DNA of 64,000 nucleotides from Flavobacterium limicola (GCF_003634755.1 NZ_RBXA01000001.1:744001-808000); one strand, 5' to 3'. Counted from the stretch's first letter, positions 44,658 to 54,750 are shown. A program made the numbers and translations. The notes: generated by a model from the letters alone, not told the origin.

Positions 44658-45130
44658 TGATGGAGTTCGAAAACATCTATAAAACCTATTGGAACAGAAT
44701 ATTCAGGCTTTGTATGGGTTTTGTCAACGATTATGATATTGCGCAGGACTTGGCTCAGGAAACGTTCATTATTGTCTGGCAAAAGCTAAATACCTTTAGA
44801 AACGAATCAGGCATTGGTACCTGGATTTTTAGAATTGCTTCTAATAATTGTTTGCGGCAGATTGAGAAAGAGAAACGATTCCTTAAATCAGAATTGCCTC
44901 TTCATATCACCGAAGAAAAACAGTATTCTATAGAACCTCAGATTCAGTTTTTGTATAAATGCATTGCAGAATTACCAGAAACGGAACGTATCATCATTTC
45001 ACTGGAGCTGGAAGATGTTAAACAAGCAGAAATAGCTAAAATCGTCGGGCTTTCTGAAGCTAATGTTAGAGTAAAAATTCATAGAATAAAAGATAAACTG
45101 ACTCAAAAATTTCAAGATCATGGAAAATAA
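44657..45130 (+). CDS. ECF-type RNA polymerase sigma factor
   Basis: A 157-residue sigma-70 family protein with region 2 (F-E-N-I-Y-K-T-Y-W...D-I-A-Q-D-L-A-Q-E-T-F) and region 4 (L-P-E-T-E-R-I-I-I-S-L then A-E-I-A-K-I-V-G-L-S-E-A-N-V-R-V-K-I-H-R). Regions 1 and 3 are absent, as in ECF factors. ATG 44657 (or 44660) replaces the longer frame start at 44618, which runs inside the hydrolase gene. The following membrane protein, overlapping by 11 bp, probably regulates it. Confidence 0.9.
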   Translation: MMEFENIYKTYWNRIFRLCMGFVNDYDIAQDLAQETFIIVWQKLNTFRNESGIGTWIFRIASNNCLRQIEKEKRFLKSELPLHITEEKQYSIEPQIQFLYKCIAELPETERIIISLELEDVKQAEIAKIVGLSEANVRVKIHRIKDKLTQKFQDHGK

Positions 45131-45716
45131 TATAGATTTTAAAGATTTATGGAAAAAACAGTCGATAAGTCAACCCAGTATTAATGAGTTACTTGCTAAG
45201 CTAAAACATTTTAAAAAAACAAGTTTGCGAAGATTAATACTTACAAATGCTATGCTGATTGCAACTTGCGTTTTAATACTTTTAATTTGGTATTACTACC
45301 AACCGCAATTTCTTTCAACCAAAATAGGAATTGTTTTGAACGTTGCCATAATGGCTATCTATCTATTGGTTTATAATAGATTATTTGATGCGTATAAAGA
45401 ACTGGACAACACCGATAGTAATGCGGAATATTTACAAAAATTAATAGCAATTAAAACAAAACAAAAGTTCTTGCAGTCCAAAATGTTAAGTATTTACTTT
45501 GTAGTTCTCGGGCTGGGAACATGCTTGTACATGTATGAATACGCATCAATGATGTCTTTTTTGTGGGGATTTTTTGTGTACGCTGTTTTATTATTTTGGA
45601 TGGGATTTGTTTGGTTTTACTTGCGTCCAAGACAAATAGTTAAGGAGAATTCGAAAATCGATACGCTAATTGATACCTTTCAAAGAATTAATAATCAATT
45701 AGAAGCAGATGTATAG
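45120..45716 (+). CDS. Membrane protein, candidate anti-sigma partner
   Basis: A 198-residue protein with a cytoplasmic N terminus (about 1-35) and four hydrophobic helices (near 38-58, 65-85, 115-135 and 140-160). The N-terminal segment I-D-F-K-D-L-W-K-K-Q-S-I-S-Q-P is typical of small anti-sigma-like membrane proteins found after ECF genes in Bacteroidetes. No zinc anti-sigma H-x3-C-x2-C motif is present. It overlaps the sigma gene by 11 bp; the regulatory role is inferred from context. Confidence 0.7.
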   Translation: MENNIDFKDLWKKQSISQPSINELLAKLKHFKKTSLRRLILTNAMLIATCVLILLIWYYYQPQFLSTKIGIVLNVAIMAIYLLVYNRLFDAYKELDNTDSNAEYLQKLIAIKTKQKFLQSKMLSIYFVVLGLGTCLYMYEYASMMSFLWGFFVYAVLLFWMGFVWFYLRPRQIVKENSKIDTLIDTFQRINNQLEADV

Positions 45717-45855
45717 CTCCACTGCCGAAAATTAATTTGTTGGCATTTGCTGCTAGGTTTTTTATTTAACAAATGCCAAATTGACATTGTGAAAATTTGG
45801 TTCAGATTTTGATGACTCTTTATTAACTTTAACAATACAATTAAAAAACAAAAAT

Positions 45856-46545
45856 ATGGGAATGGGTTATTTGATTCTTGCCGGAGCAATTATGCTTTTT
45901 AGCTGGTTAGTTAGTTCAAGACTAAAAAGCAAATTTGAACATTATTCTAAATTACAATTACAAAACGGAATGTCCGGCGCAGAAATTGCCGAAAAAATGC
46001 TTGCCGATAACGGAATTCGCGATGTTCGAGTAATCTCGACACCAGGACGTTTGACAGATCATTACAATCCAGCAGATAAAACCGTGAATCTAAGTGAGGC
46101 GGTTTACAACCAACGCAATGCGGCTGCGGCTGCTGTTGCGGCGCACGAATGTGGTCATGCCGTGCAACACGCTGTGGGATATCAATGGCTTACGATGCGT
46201 TCTAAATTAGTTCCTGTGGTGAATGTGGCATCAACGTATATGCAATGGATTTTGCTTGCTGGAATCTTAATGATGAAAACTTTTCCACAATTATTATTGG
46301 TAGGAATTATCATTTTTGCCGCAACCACTTTATTTTCGATTGTTACTTTGCCAGTCGAATATGACGCGAGTAATCGTGCCTTGGCTTGGTTAGAGAATAA
46401 AAGAATGCTGACGCAACAAGAACAAGCAGGAGCCAAAGATTCACTGAAATGGGCTGCCAGAACGTATGTAGTAGCTGCTTTGGGATCAATCGCAACGTTA
46501 TTGTATTACGTTTCGATTTATATGGGAGGAAGTAGAAGAGATTAA
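45856..46545 (+). CDS. Zinc metallopeptidase, YugP family
   Basis: A 229-residue membrane protein: an N-terminal helix (about 4-21), a short cytoplasmic region, the active site H97-E-C-G-H101-A, then two helix pairs near 125-155 and 200-220. The G-R-L-T-D-H-Y-N-P-x-x-K-T-V-N-L-S stretch before the HEXXH motif is diagnostic of the neutral zinc metallopeptidase family (DUF2268-unrelated, YugP type). Biological substrate unknown. Monocistronic. Confidence 0.87.
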   Translation: MGMGYLILAGAIMLFSWLVSSRLKSKFEHYSKLQLQNGMSGAEIAEKMLADNGIRDVRVISTPGRLTDHYNPADKTVNLSEAVYNQRNAAAAAVAAHECGHAVQHAVGYQWLTMRSKLVPVVNVASTYMQWILLAGILMMKTFPQLLLVGIIIFAATTLFSIVTLPVEYDASNRALAWLENKRMLTQQEQAGAKDSLKWAARTYVVAALGSIATLLYYVSIYMGGSRRD

Positions 46546-46564
46546 CATTTTTTGAAGGAAATAT

Positions 46565-46600
46565 AAAATCCGTCTTGTGAAAACAAGGCGGATTTTTTTT
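46565..46600 (+). terminator. Terminator between convergent genes
   Basis: AAAATCCGTCTTGT pairs with ACAAGGCGGATTTT (GAAA loop) and is followed by T residues, 20 bp after the peptidase stop. It may also serve the Lrp gene from the other side. Confidence 0.85.
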
Positions 46601-46633
46601 ATCAAATAACCAAATCAATGATTAACCAAAAGA

Positions 46634-47104
46634 CTATAGTTGAATCTGTCTGTCGATTTGCTGGTCTAAGGAAATGAAGGTTTCTGTTCTGGAAACGCCT
46701 TCTATCGCTTGGATTTTGGTGTTGAGTAATTGCATCAAATGTTCATTATCCCGACAAATAATTTTTATCAAAATCGACCAGTTTCCTGTGGTGTAATGGC
46801 ATTCCAATACTTCAGGAATTTTCTTTAAATCCCTTACGGCTTCTGGGTTTCGGGCGGCTTTGTCCAGATAAATCCCAACAAAAGCCATCGTATTGTAACC
46901 TAGAATTTTATTGTTTACGGTGAATTTTGATCCCGAAATAACGCCGGACTGCTCCAGTTTTCGCAACCGTTGATGAATTGCCGCTCCTGAAATTCCTATT
47001 TTATTGGCGATTTGAAGAATTGGTTTTCGGGCATCTTCCATCAGGTCGCGTAAAATTTCTTTATCGATGCCGTCAATTTCTACTACTAGGGAATTGATTT
47101 TCAT
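46634..47104 (-). CDS. Lrp/AsnC family transcriptional regulator
   Basis: A 156-residue protein with an N-terminal winged HTH (about 8-55, I-L-R-D-L-M-E-D-A-R-K-P...I-G-I-S-G-A-A-I-H-Q-R-L-R-K-L) and the RAM/AsnC ligand-binding domain (about 70-145, V-G-I-Y-L-D...C-H-Y-T-T-G). It should bind an amino acid and control amino-acid metabolism genes. No target is obvious nearby. Confidence 0.92.
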   Translation of the reverse strand: MKINSLVVEIDGIDKEILRDLMEDARKPILQIANKIGISGAAIHQRLRKLEQSGVISGSKFTVNNKILGYNTMAFVGIYLDKAARNPEAVRDLKKIPEVLECHYTTGNWSILIKIICRDNEHLMQLLNTKIQAIEGVSRTETFISLDQQIDRQIQL

Positions 47105-47217
47105 GAGTTGTTATTTTAAACTAAAATATGGAATTTAGTTTGGATTGGAAATCAAATTTAAGTAAAAAACGATTAGTAAAAAGGGTATAGTGTTGTTTTT
47201 ATGATTTGTCACATAAA

Positions 47218-47246
47218 AAAAGCCATTCGGATTGCGAATGGCTTTT
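47218..47246 (-). terminator. hemD terminator
   Basis: AAAAGCCATTCG pairs perfectly with CGAATGGCTTTT around GATTG, 25 bp past the hemD stop on the minus strand, with flanking A/T runs. Confidence 0.85.
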
Positions 47247-47271
47247 GTAATTGTATCTGAAAAGTAATCTT

Positions 47272-48021
47272 TTATTTTCCTTTATTGGCTTCAATAATGT
47301 ATTTTTCCAAAGCCATTGTCATAGAAGGCGTTGCTGGGGTTGGTGCAAGAATATCCACTCTTAAACCGTGGTCCAACGCTTCTTTTTGAGTAGTGCTCCC
47401 AAAAACTGCAATTCGAGTGTCGTTTTGTTCGAAATCCGGGAAATTCATAAACAATGATTTTATTCCGGTTGGGCTAAAGAAAGCCAAAACATCATAATAT
47501 ACATCGGCTAAATCGGATAAATCACTCATTACAGTTCTGTAAAAAACAGCTGGTGTCCAATCTACTTTTAGTGCGTTTAGCGTTATTGGCGCATCGGCAT
47601 TCAATTGGTCTGAAGCAGGTAATAAGAATTTTTCGTCTTTGTATTTTTTTATCAGTGGAGATAAATCAGCAAAATCTTTCGGTCCAACATAGATTTTACG
47701 TTTTCTATACACAACGTATTTTTGCAAGTAAAAAGCAATGGCCTCTGATTGGCAGAAGTATTTTAATCCTTCCGGAACTTTATAACGCATTTCATCAGCC
47801 ACTCTAAAAAAATGATCTACGGCATTTTTACTCGTTAAAATAATCGCGGTGTAATGATTAAGATCGATTTTTTGAAGTCTAATCTCTTTTGCATTAACTC
47901 CTTCTACGTGAATAAAAGGTCTGAAATCAATTTTTACTTTATGCTTTTGTTGAAGTTCAAAGTAAGGGGAATTTTCCACCTTAGGCTCGGGTTGTGACAC
48001 CAAAATTGTTTTCACTTTCAT
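47272..48021 (-). CDS. hemD: Uroporphyrinogen-III synthase
   Basis: A 249-residue HemD-type protein cyclising hydroxymethylbilane in haem synthesis. The two-domain alpha/beta pattern is visible: V-S-Q-P-E-P near the start, I-I-L-T-S-K-N-A-V-D-H-F near 75, and V-L-A-F-F-S-P-T-G-I-K-S-L near 185. HemD sequences diverge strongly, so recognition rests on these motifs. The frame starts at 48042, overlapping the upstream gene by 8 bp, but M-K-V-K-T-I-L-V at 48021 is the usual flavobacterial start and leaves a 13-bp gap. Confidence 0.85.
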   Translation of the reverse strand: MKVKTILVSQPEPKVENSPYFELQQKHKVKIDFRPFIHVEGVNAKEIRLQKIDLNHYTAIILTSKNAVDHFFRVADEMRYKVPEGLKYFCQSEAIAFYLQKYVVYRKRKIYVGPKDFADLSPLIKKYKDEKFLLPASDQLNADAPITLNALKVDWTPAVFYRTVMSDLSDLADVYYDVLAFFSPTGIKSLFMNFPDFEQNDTRIAVFGSTTQKEALDHGLRVDILAPTPATPSMTMALEKYIIEANKGK

Positions 48022-48034
48022 ATCTAAACGTTTT

Positions 48035-48706
48035 CTAAGCACTCCCTTTTGTAAACCAATAATACATAAAATAATAGGGTGCTATTTCAAGAGTGCAAAG
48101 ATATAAAATAAAATAAAACAACTTACCGAATATTAAATTTTGATAATTTTTTATTGAAATAGAATAAGTTAATACATTGATTGCTAAAATTATAGCTATA
48201 ATTAATGCTGGTATATTTCTTGAAATGGAGTCGTAATAGAACAAAATAATATTGATTGGCAGTATCAATAATCCAATATAGGTTCTGTAAGTGACTTTTT
48301 GAAGGTTAAACTGATCCATGAATTCTTCAATATTGAAGGATGTGGCAATTATCTTTTCTATTAGATATTTAGATAAAATAAAGAAAATAAGGAACGTAAA
48401 TATTTGGATGTACAGCACCCAATCTGTTTTTGAGGCATGACCAAAATAACTCAGCGAAATCTGAATGAAAAAGGCAAGGGAAATAATCTGTACAAAAAAT
48501 AAAGAGACGGTGAAACCGCTTTTTAAGTGGCTGTTATCTCTATAAACTTTAGTGTATTTGTTTGAAAAAATTAGATTAGCAAAATCACCAAATCGGTTTT
48601 CGAAAATCGATTTAGTAATGGCAATAATAGCAAACGACAGAACAAAAAGAGCGGTCGCCCAGTCTTTGTTCTCAGTTATTCGGGGATGAAGTATAGTTTC
48701 GATCAT
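48035..48706 (-). CDS. DUF4271 membrane protein
   Basis: A 223-residue protein with about six hydrophobic helices and a Y-R-D-N-S-H-L-K-S-G-F motif in the second loop, matching the Bacteroidetes DUF4271 family. It lies just upstream of hemD on the same strand, a pairing conserved in flavobacteria. Function unknown. Confidence 0.82.
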   Translation of the reverse strand: MIETILHPRITENKDWATALFVLSFAIIAITKSIFENRFGDFANLIFSNKYTKVYRDNSHLKSGFTVSLFFVQIISLAFFIQISLSYFGHASKTDWVLYIQIFTFLIFFILSKYLIEKIIATSFNIEEFMDQFNLQKVTYRTYIGLLILPINIILFYYDSISRNIPALIIAIILAINVLTYSISIKNYQNLIFGKLFYFILYLCTLEIAPYYFMYYWFTKGSA

Positions 48707-48810
48707 AACGCTGCAAAATTACTAATTTTTCCATGATTCTTTTTATTATAATTTTATTAAGGATGAAATGGCATAAAAAGTTTACTTTTGCGGTGAAATT
48801 AGTCGAAAAT

Positions 48811-49536
48811 ATGAATGATTGTATTGTTATAATTCCTACCTATAACGAAATTGAAAATATAGAAAGCATTATTCGATCGGTGCTTTCGCAACATAAACCT
48901 TTTCATGTTCTTATTATTGATGATAATTCACCCGATCACACTGCTGATAAGGTCGTTTTACTTCAGTCTGAATTTGAGGGTCGATTGTTTTTGGAAAAAA
49001 GGGATAAAAAATCAGGTTTAGGAACGGCTTATGTTCATGGATTCAGATGGGCATTGCGACATAAATATGATTTTATTTTTGAAATGGATGCTGATTTTTC
49101 CCATAACCCCAATGATTTAGAAAAATTATACAGCGCCTGTCATTTTGGTGATGCTGATTTAGCGATTGGATCCCGTTATGTCACTGGTGTAAATGTGGTA
49201 AACTGGCCATTGAGCCGCGTATTGATGTCGTATTTTGCATCCGTTTATGTCCGAATGATTACCGGAATGAAAATTCATGATGCCACAGCCGGTTTTGTTT
49301 GTTACAAAAGAAAAGTTTTAGAAGAGATAAATTTAGATAAGATAAAATTTGTTGGTTACGCCTTTCAAATTGAGATGAAATATAGAACGTACTGTAAAAA
49401 ATTTCAAATTACGGAGGTGCCAATTATTTTTACTGACCGAACAAAAGGGCAATCCAAGATGAGTAATTCAATCATTATTGAAGCCGTTTTTGGAGTTATT
49501 GCACTTAGATTAAAAAGATTAGTCAACACATTATAA
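48811..49536 (+). CDS. Polyprenol monophosphomannose synthase-like glycosyltransferase (GT2)
   Basis: A 241-residue GT-A enzyme: I-I-P-T-Y-N-E-I-E-N-I at the N terminus, I-D-D-N-S-P-D-H-T near 35, and the metal-binding E-M-D-A-D-F-S-H-N-P near 90. This is the dolichyl-/polyprenyl-phosphate mannosyltransferase (DPM1) signature. No C-terminal membrane domain, so it is the soluble form. It should transfer a sugar from a nucleotide donor to a polyprenyl phosphate. ATG 48811 was preferred to 48733, which adds an unrelated 26-residue extension. Confidence 0.88.
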   Translation: MNDCIVIIPTYNEIENIESIIRSVLSQHKPFHVLIIDDNSPDHTADKVVLLQSEFEGRLFLEKRDKKSGLGTAYVHGFRWALRHKYDFIFEMDADFSHNPNDLEKLYSACHFGDADLAIGSRYVTGVNVVNWPLSRVLMSYFASVYVRMITGMKIHDATAGFVCYKRKVLEEINLDKIKFVGYAFQIEMKYRTYCKKFQITEVPIIFTDRTKGQSKMSNSIIIEAVFGVIALRLKRLVNTL

Positions 49537-49548
49537 GAAAAAGATACG

Positions 49549-50889
49549 ATGAACAGGGTTTTAATTAAGAATGCCAAAATAGTAAATGAAGGGGTAATTT
49601 TTGAGGGCGATGTATTAATTGAGAATGACTTAATTGTTGAAATTTCAGAAAGTATCAGTGCCAAATCCTCGGAATGTAAAATTATTGATGCCGAAGGAAA
49701 TTATTTGATTCCGGGTGCAATTGATGATCAAGTGCATTTTAGAGAGCCGGGATTGACGCATAAAGGCGATATTGAATCCGAATCTAAAGCGGCGGTTGCA
49801 GGTGGAATTACTTCCTATATCGAACAGCCTAACACGATTCCGAATGCGGTTACCCAAGAAATATTAGAGCAAAAATACGAATTGGCTGCCCAAAAATCGT
49901 ATGCGAATTATTCGTTTATGATGGGTGCAACCAATGATAATTTGGAAGAAGTTTTAAAAACAAATCCAAAGAATGTTGCCGGAATAAAAATATTCTTAGG
50001 TTCCTCAACCGGAAATATGTTGGTGGATAATGAAGCCACTTTAGAGAAAATTTTTTCCAGTACGCCCATGCTTATTGCGGTGCATTGTGAAGATGAAGCG
50101 ACTATCAAAAATAATTTAGAGAAATACAAAGCAGAGTTTGGAGAGGATGTTCCCGTTACGGTGCATCACCTGATCCGAAGCGAGGAAGCGTGTTATATTT
50201 CGTCTTCTAAGGCGGTTGCTCTGGCTAAGAAAACAGGTGCTCGCTTGCATATTTTTCATCTTTCGACTGCTAAAGAAATGGATTTGTTTACAAACAAAAT
50301 TCCTTTGGAAGAAAAGAAAATCACTGCCGAAGTTTGTGTGCATCATTTATGGTTTACCAATGATGATTATGCGACGAAAGGCAATCTAATCAAATGGAAT
50401 CCTGCTGTAAAAACCGCTAATGACCGAAAAGTACTTTGGGAAGCATTATTAGATGACCGTATTGATGTCATTGCTACAGATCATGCGCCTCATACATTAG
50501 AAGAAAAAAAACAATCTTATTTGAATGCGCCTTCCGGTGGGCCACTGGTTCAACATGCTGTTGTAGCAATGTTTGAAGCGCACCATCAAGGAAAAATAAG
50601 CATTGAAAAAATTGTAGAAAAGATGTGCCACAATCCGGCTAAAATTTTCAAAATAGAGAAACGTGGTTTTATCAAAGAAGGCTATTATGCGGATTTGGTT
50701 ATCGTGAATTCAGGTTTGCCTTGGAGTGTAAAAAAAGAAAATATTTTGGCAAAATGTGGTTGGTCTCCGTTTGAAGGTTTTACTTTTAAATCCAGAATTA
50801 CCCATACTTTTGTCAACGGACAATTAGTCTATACCGCTTTTAAAGTAAAAGATATTCGTGCAGGAAAACGTTTATTATTCGAAAGATAA
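49549..50889 (+). CDS. pyrC: Dihydroorotase
   Basis: A 446-residue amidohydrolase of pyrimidine synthesis. Metal-binding D-x-V-H-F-R-E-P-G is near 62, the lysine region K-I-F-L-G-S-S-T-G-N is near 145, H-C-E-D-E is near 180, and the catalytic aspartate motif A-T-D-H-A-P-H-T is near 308. The E-x-P-N-T and H-F-R-E-P-G elements fit class I dihydroorotase; allantoinase is less likely. It lies between the glycosyltransferase and the DUF4296 lipoprotein, and all three are likely co-transcribed. Confidence 0.92.
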   Translation: MNRVLIKNAKIVNEGVIFEGDVLIENDLIVEISESISAKSSECKIIDAEGNYLIPGAIDDQVHFREPGLTHKGDIESESKAAVAGGITSYIEQPNTIPNAVTQEILEQKYELAAQKSYANYSFMMGATNDNLEEVLKTNPKNVAGIKIFLGSSTGNMLVDNEATLEKIFSSTPMLIAVHCEDEATIKNNLEKYKAEFGEDVPVTVHHLIRSEEACYISSSKAVALAKKTGARLHIFHLSTAKEMDLFTNKIPLEEKKITAEVCVHHLWFTNDDYATKGNLIKWNPAVKTANDRKVLWEALLDDRIDVIATDHAPHTLEEKKQSYLNAPSGGPLVQHAVVAMFEAHHQGKISIEKIVEKMCHNPAKIFKIEKRGFIKEGYYADLVIVNSGLPWSVKKENILAKCGWSPFEGFTFKSRITHTFVNGQLVYTAFKVKDIRAGKRLLFER

Positions 50890-50899
50890 AATTTTATAA

Positions 50900-51325
50900 A
50901 TGAGAAAAATCATAACACTTTTAACGATCATAACACTGTTTGTAAGCTGTAAAGAAGAAGTAGTGAATAAGCCGGAACGACTTATAGAGAAGGATGTTAT
51001 GGTTGATATTATGTATGATTTGTCTATTTTGGAAGCGATTAAATATCAAAATCCAACTTCCTTGGATACCTTTAAAATAAATCCAAGAGAATATATTTTT
51101 AAAAAATATAAGATTGACAGTATTCAGTTTGCTAAAAGCAATGTGTATTATGCATCGGATTATGAGGACTACAAATTGATGTTTGAGCAAATTACAAAAC
51201 GATTGGATACCAATAAAAAGAGTGTAGATTCTTTAATCAATTTGGAAAAAAAGAAAAAGAAACCAGCTCTTCAAAAAATAGAAAAAACAACTGCAATTGT
51301 GAATGATACCACAAAATTGAAATAG
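50900..51325 (+). CDS. DUF4296 lipoprotein
   Basis: A 141-residue lipoprotein (signal M-R-K-I-I-T-L...T-L-F-V-S-C, lipid Cys about 17). The D-V-M-V-D-I-M-Y-D-L-S-I-L-E-A motif and Y-I-F-K-K-Y-K-I-D-S-I-Q-F match the Bacteroidetes DUF4296 family. A lysine-rich tail follows. 10 bp after pyrC. Function unknown. Confidence 0.83.
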   Translation: MRKIITLLTIITLFVSCKEEVVNKPERLIEKDVMVDIMYDLSILEAIKYQNPTSLDTFKINPREYIFKKYKIDSIQFAKSNVYYASDYEDYKLMFEQITKRLDTNKKSVDSLINLEKKKKKPALQKIEKTTAIVNDTTKLK

Positions 51326-51336
51326 AAAATTGCAAT

Positions 51337-52338
51337 TTAAAGTTTTGAAATGTCTTTTATGTATTGGTGGACATCAATAAAATCAGTTTTCAATCGGTCT
51401 TTAATCTTCTCATTGGAGTAGATATTTTTTGAATAGGAAGCTCTTGCAGTGGCTTGGGATAATTTTCTTTTTTGCTGAAAAATATTCGAAACAAACCAAT
51501 CCAATCTCCAAAGTATTTCTATAAAAAAGGGTTTTGCATGAATTTCAGGTCGTTGCACACCTAATGAATAGGCCATAGTATTCAGAATGTCACGAAAAAC
51601 ACTATTTTCTGCAATCAAGGTGAAACGTTCATTCTTAATTTCGCTTTTCATTAATTGATGTGCGATTCTAGTAACATCAGTAACGGCAACAAATCCTGTT
51701 GAACCCAGCGTGTAAAATTTCAACCCGTTTTTTACTTTCATAAAAAGTTGTCCACTTCCTTGTTCTCTAAAACCTGGCCCAAGAATAACGCCCGGATTTA
51801 CAATTATTACCTCTAATCCTTCTTGTTGTCCGCGCCAGATTTCCATTTCGGCACCATATTTAGAAATGGCATAATCATTATGGTACTTTTCCGGATTCCA
51901 TTCGGTCTCTTCGGTAATGAATTTTTCATGTGGCAGTAAATCGCCCAAAGTGGCAATGGAACTTACAAAACACATTTTTTTTATACCATAAGCAATGCAA
52001 AAATTCACAATATTCGCTGTGCCTTCAATATTTGTTTTTCGCAATATATCTTCATCCTTTGGATCAAAAGAAATTAATGCGGCGCAATGATACACGGTAT
52101 CAATATTTTGAAAGGCGATTTCTAATGAAGGAACTTCAGTAATGTCTGCTTGAATCCATTCGATTTGATCGAACAACGATTCTTTTTTATAAATGGAAAA
52201 CAGCGATTTAGTTTTCTCCATCGAAGCGACACTTCGATAAATAGCACGAACTTTTTCTGTCCCGATACTTCGGGATTCAATTAAATGAAGCAATAAATGT
52301 GCGCCTACTAAACCGGTTCCTCCTGTGACTAAAATCAT
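51337..52338 (-). CDS. NAD-dependent epimerase/dehydratase (extended SDR)
   Basis: A 333-residue extended short-chain dehydrogenase with T-G-G-T-G-L-V-G (residues 5-12), Y-H-C-A-A-L-I-S near 75, and the catalytic Y-A-I-S-K near 150. The substrate is unknown; the length and the H-C-A-A motif suit a dihydroflavonol/3-beta-hydroxysteroid reductase-like branch. The frame runs to 52527 through the tyrS start region; ATG 52338 begins right at the Rossmann strand and is preferred. Confidence 0.85.
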   Translation of the reverse strand: MILVTGGTGLVGAHLLLHLIESRSIGTEKVRAIYRSVASMEKTKSLFSIYKKESLFDQIEWIQADITEVPSLEIAFQNIDTVYHCAALISFDPKDEDILRKTNIEGTANIVNFCIAYGIKKMCFVSSIATLGDLLPHEKFITEETEWNPEKYHNDYAISKYGAEMEIWRGQQEGLEVIIVNPGVILGPGFREQGSGQLFMKVKNGLKFYTLGSTGFVAVTDVTRIAHQLMKSEIKNERFTLIAENSVFRDILNTMAYSLGVQRPEIHAKPFFIEILWRLDWFVSNIFQQKRKLSQATARASYSKNIYSNEKIKDRLKTDFIDVHQYIKDISKL

Positions 52339-52465
52339 GCTACGAAAATACGAATAATTTTTTTCGAATAACCTATTAAACAAATAACCTAATCCGCAAT
52401 AAATTTTATCTTTGTGCACACGAAGCCTAAAAGGCTGAATTGACGAAAGTAAATTGATTAAAAAG

Positions 52466-53758
52466 ATGAAGAATTTTATTGAAGAAGTAACTTGGAGAGG
52501 AATGCTCCACGATGTTATGCCCGGCACAGAAGAACATTTGATGGAACAAATGCGTGTGGCGTATGTGGGAATTGACCCAACTGCCGATTCATTGCATATA
52601 GGACATTTAGTTGGAGTGATGTTATTGAAGCATTTTCAACTATCAGGACACAAGCCATTAGCGTTAGTGGGTGGTGCAACAGGAATGATTGGTGATCCAT
52701 CCGGAAAATCGAATGAAAGAAATTTATTGGACGAAGCGACTTTGCGTCACAATCAAGAAGCTATAAAAGGTCAATTGGCTCGTTTCCTGGATTTTACTTC
52801 TAATTCGGCTAATGCAGCAGAATTAGTGAATAATTACGACTGGATGAAGAACTTTTCTTTTCTGGATTTTATTCGTGATGTAGGGAAGCATATCACGGTA
52901 AATTATATGATGGCGAAAGATTCTGTGAAGAAACGTTTGTCTTCTGAAGCTGCCGAAGGAATGTCATTCACGGAGTTCACCTACCAATTGGTTCAAGGAT
53001 ATGACTTTTTGCATTTGTACAGAGAAAAGAATTGTACGTTACAAATGGGTGGAAGTGACCAATGGGGAAATATCACAACAGGAACCGAATTAGTTCGTAG
53101 AATTGCGAGTGGAAAAGCGTATGCGTTGACTTGTCCGTTAATTACAAAAGCGGATGGAACCAAGTTTGGAAAATCTGAAGGTGGAAATATTTGGTTGGAT
53201 TCGGCCAGAACTTCTCCGTATAAATTTTATCAATATTGGTTGAATACTTCGGATGTTGATGCGGAAAAATACATTAAGATTTTTACTTTTTTATCCAATG
53301 AAGAAATCGAAGTTTTAACTGAAAAACACAGAGAAGCACCACATTTACGCTTGTTACAAAAACGTTTGGCCGAAGAAATTACGGTGATGGTACATTCAGC
53401 AGAAGATTTAGAAAATGCGATAAAAGCATCGAATATTTTGTTCGGGAATTCTACTTCAGATGATTTGAAACAACTGGACGAAGCCACTTTCTTAGATGTT
53501 TTTGATGGAGTTCCTCAAGCGGAAATCAGCAGAAATGAAATTGAAACGGGAATCAATATTGTTGACGTTCTAAACGAGAAAACAGGATTTCTGAAATCGA
53601 ATGGTGAAGCAAGACGCGCTTTGACAGCTAATTCTATTTCAGTAAATAGAGAAAAAGTTGCCGAAAATTTTGTGCTTTCGACCAAAGATTTAATCAACAG
53701 TCAATTTGTATTGTTGCAAAGTGGAAAGAAAAACTATTTTGTGGTGAGAGTGGTTTAA
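52466..53758 (+). CDS. tyrS: Tyrosyl-tRNA synthetase
   Basis: A 430-residue class I synthetase: [15 protein letters not shown] near 33-47, [10 protein letters not shown] near 195, K-F-G-K-S as the KMSKS loop near 236, and a C-terminal S4 RNA-binding domain (about 365-430). The S4 domain and the F-G-K-S form mark the bacterial TyrRS group. The recorded frame opens with TTG at 52454; ATG 52466 is the likely start. Confidence 0.96.
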   Translation: MKNFIEEVTWRGMLHDVMPGTEEHLMEQMRVAYVGIDPTADSLHIGHLVGVMLLKHFQLSGHKPLALVGGATGMIGDPSGKSNERNLLDEATLRHNQEAIKGQLARFLDFTSNSANAAELVNNYDWMKNFSFLDFIRDVGKHITVNYMMAKDSVKKRLSSEAAEGMSFTEFTYQLVQGYDFLHLYREKNCTLQMGGSDQWGNITTGTELVRRIASGKAYALTCPLITKADGTKFGKSEGGNIWLDSARTSPYKFYQYWLNTSDVDAEKYIKIFTFLSNEEIEVLTEKHREAPHLRLLQKRLAEEITVMVHSAEDLENAIKASNILFGNSTSDDLKQLDEATFLDVFDGVPQAEISRNEIETGINIVDVLNEKTGFLKSNGEARRALTANSISVNREKVAENFVLSTKDLINSQFVLLQSGKKNYFVVRVV

Positions 53759-54750
53759 AGAACCATCAAATTACAACCTCGAATATCAGAATTATCAAAA
53801 CGTCCCAATACCTCGAAAGAGTTGTTGGGATTTTTTTTACCCAAATCCTGCGTAGCAATAAACGAACAGGAATTGATGTTGGCTAAATCAATCACGTTGA
53901 TTCCGCCTGTTTTTCCGTGTTGAATATAAGTTAAAGCATCTTCAGTGTCACGAACCAGTATTTGTATCCAAGAAGGGCATTCAAATACGCCGTTTCCTAA
54001 AGAATACGCTTGCGAAAGCAATTCGGTCATTCCGTATTCAGAATGTATGGCTGAAACGCCAAATCCTTTACACAATTGTTCGTGCAGTTCTTCCCGAATC
54101 ATTTCTTTGCGTTTGCCTTTCATGCCGCCGGTTTCCATGATAATGGTATGCTGCAATTGAAACTGGTGTTTTTCAATTAAATCCAATAAAGCAAAAGTAA
54201 CGCCAATCAAAATGACATTTTGACCGGCTTCATCTAAAGCGATAAGCTTGGCAATCAATTCGTCGTGATTGTGCAGGTAAAAACCACTTTCAGGATGATT
54301 AGTAAGTTCAATTAAGTCCTTGACCATGTAAATTAAGGAAGAACCTTCCCGTTCCAGATAGGATGGAAGCAAGGCCAATACAACATAATCTTCAATATTG
54401 CCATAAAATTCGGAAAACCCTTTGCGGTAACTTTCTTCGTATAAAGTAACATCGGTAACCAGATGTTTGCTGGTTATCATTCCGGTTGTTCCACTGCTGG
54501 TGAAGGTTTCCTGAATTGGATTGGTATTCGAAACCACTTCATGACTCTTAAAAAACTGAATCGGTAAAAATGGAATCTGCTGTAAAGACTTTACTTTGTG
54601 AGGATCTGTTTTTAAAAAATTGCAAAATTCCTGATAGACCAAGTTGTTTTCGTATTGGAAACGAAACACTTTTAAAGCAATTTTTTCAAATTGTTTTTGA
54701 CTGGAGATAGCAAATATATCGGAGGATGTGATCAAGAATTTTTTTTGCAA
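53755..54750 (-). CDS. LuxE/acyl-protein synthetase-like protein
   Basis: A 331-residue adenylate-forming protein of the LuxE family: T-S-S-G-T-T-G near 87 (the phosphate-binding P-loop of acyl-AMP ligases), [11 protein letters not shown] near 205, and S-E-Y-G-M-T-E-L near 240. In Bacteroidetes such genes occur alone, not with lux genes, and probably activate a fatty or other acid for transfer to a protein or polyketide. No partner is nearby. Its stop overlaps the tyrS stop by 4 bp. Confidence 0.83.
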   Translation of the reverse strand: MQKKFLITSSDIFAISSQKQFEKIALKVFRFQYENNLVYQEFCNFLKTDPHKVKSLQQIPFLPIQFFKSHEVVSNTNPIQETFTSSGTTGMITSKHLVTDVTLYEESYRKGFSEFYGNIEDYVVLALLPSYLEREGSSLIYMVKDLIELTNHPESGFYLHNHDELIAKLIALDEAGQNVILIGVTFALLDLIEKHQFQLQHTIIMETGGMKGKRKEMIREELHEQLCKGFGVSAIHSEYGMTELLSQAYSLGNGVFECPSWIQILVRDTEDALTYIQHGKTGGINVIDLANINSCSFIATQDLGKKNPNNSFEVLGRFDNSDIRGCNLMVL

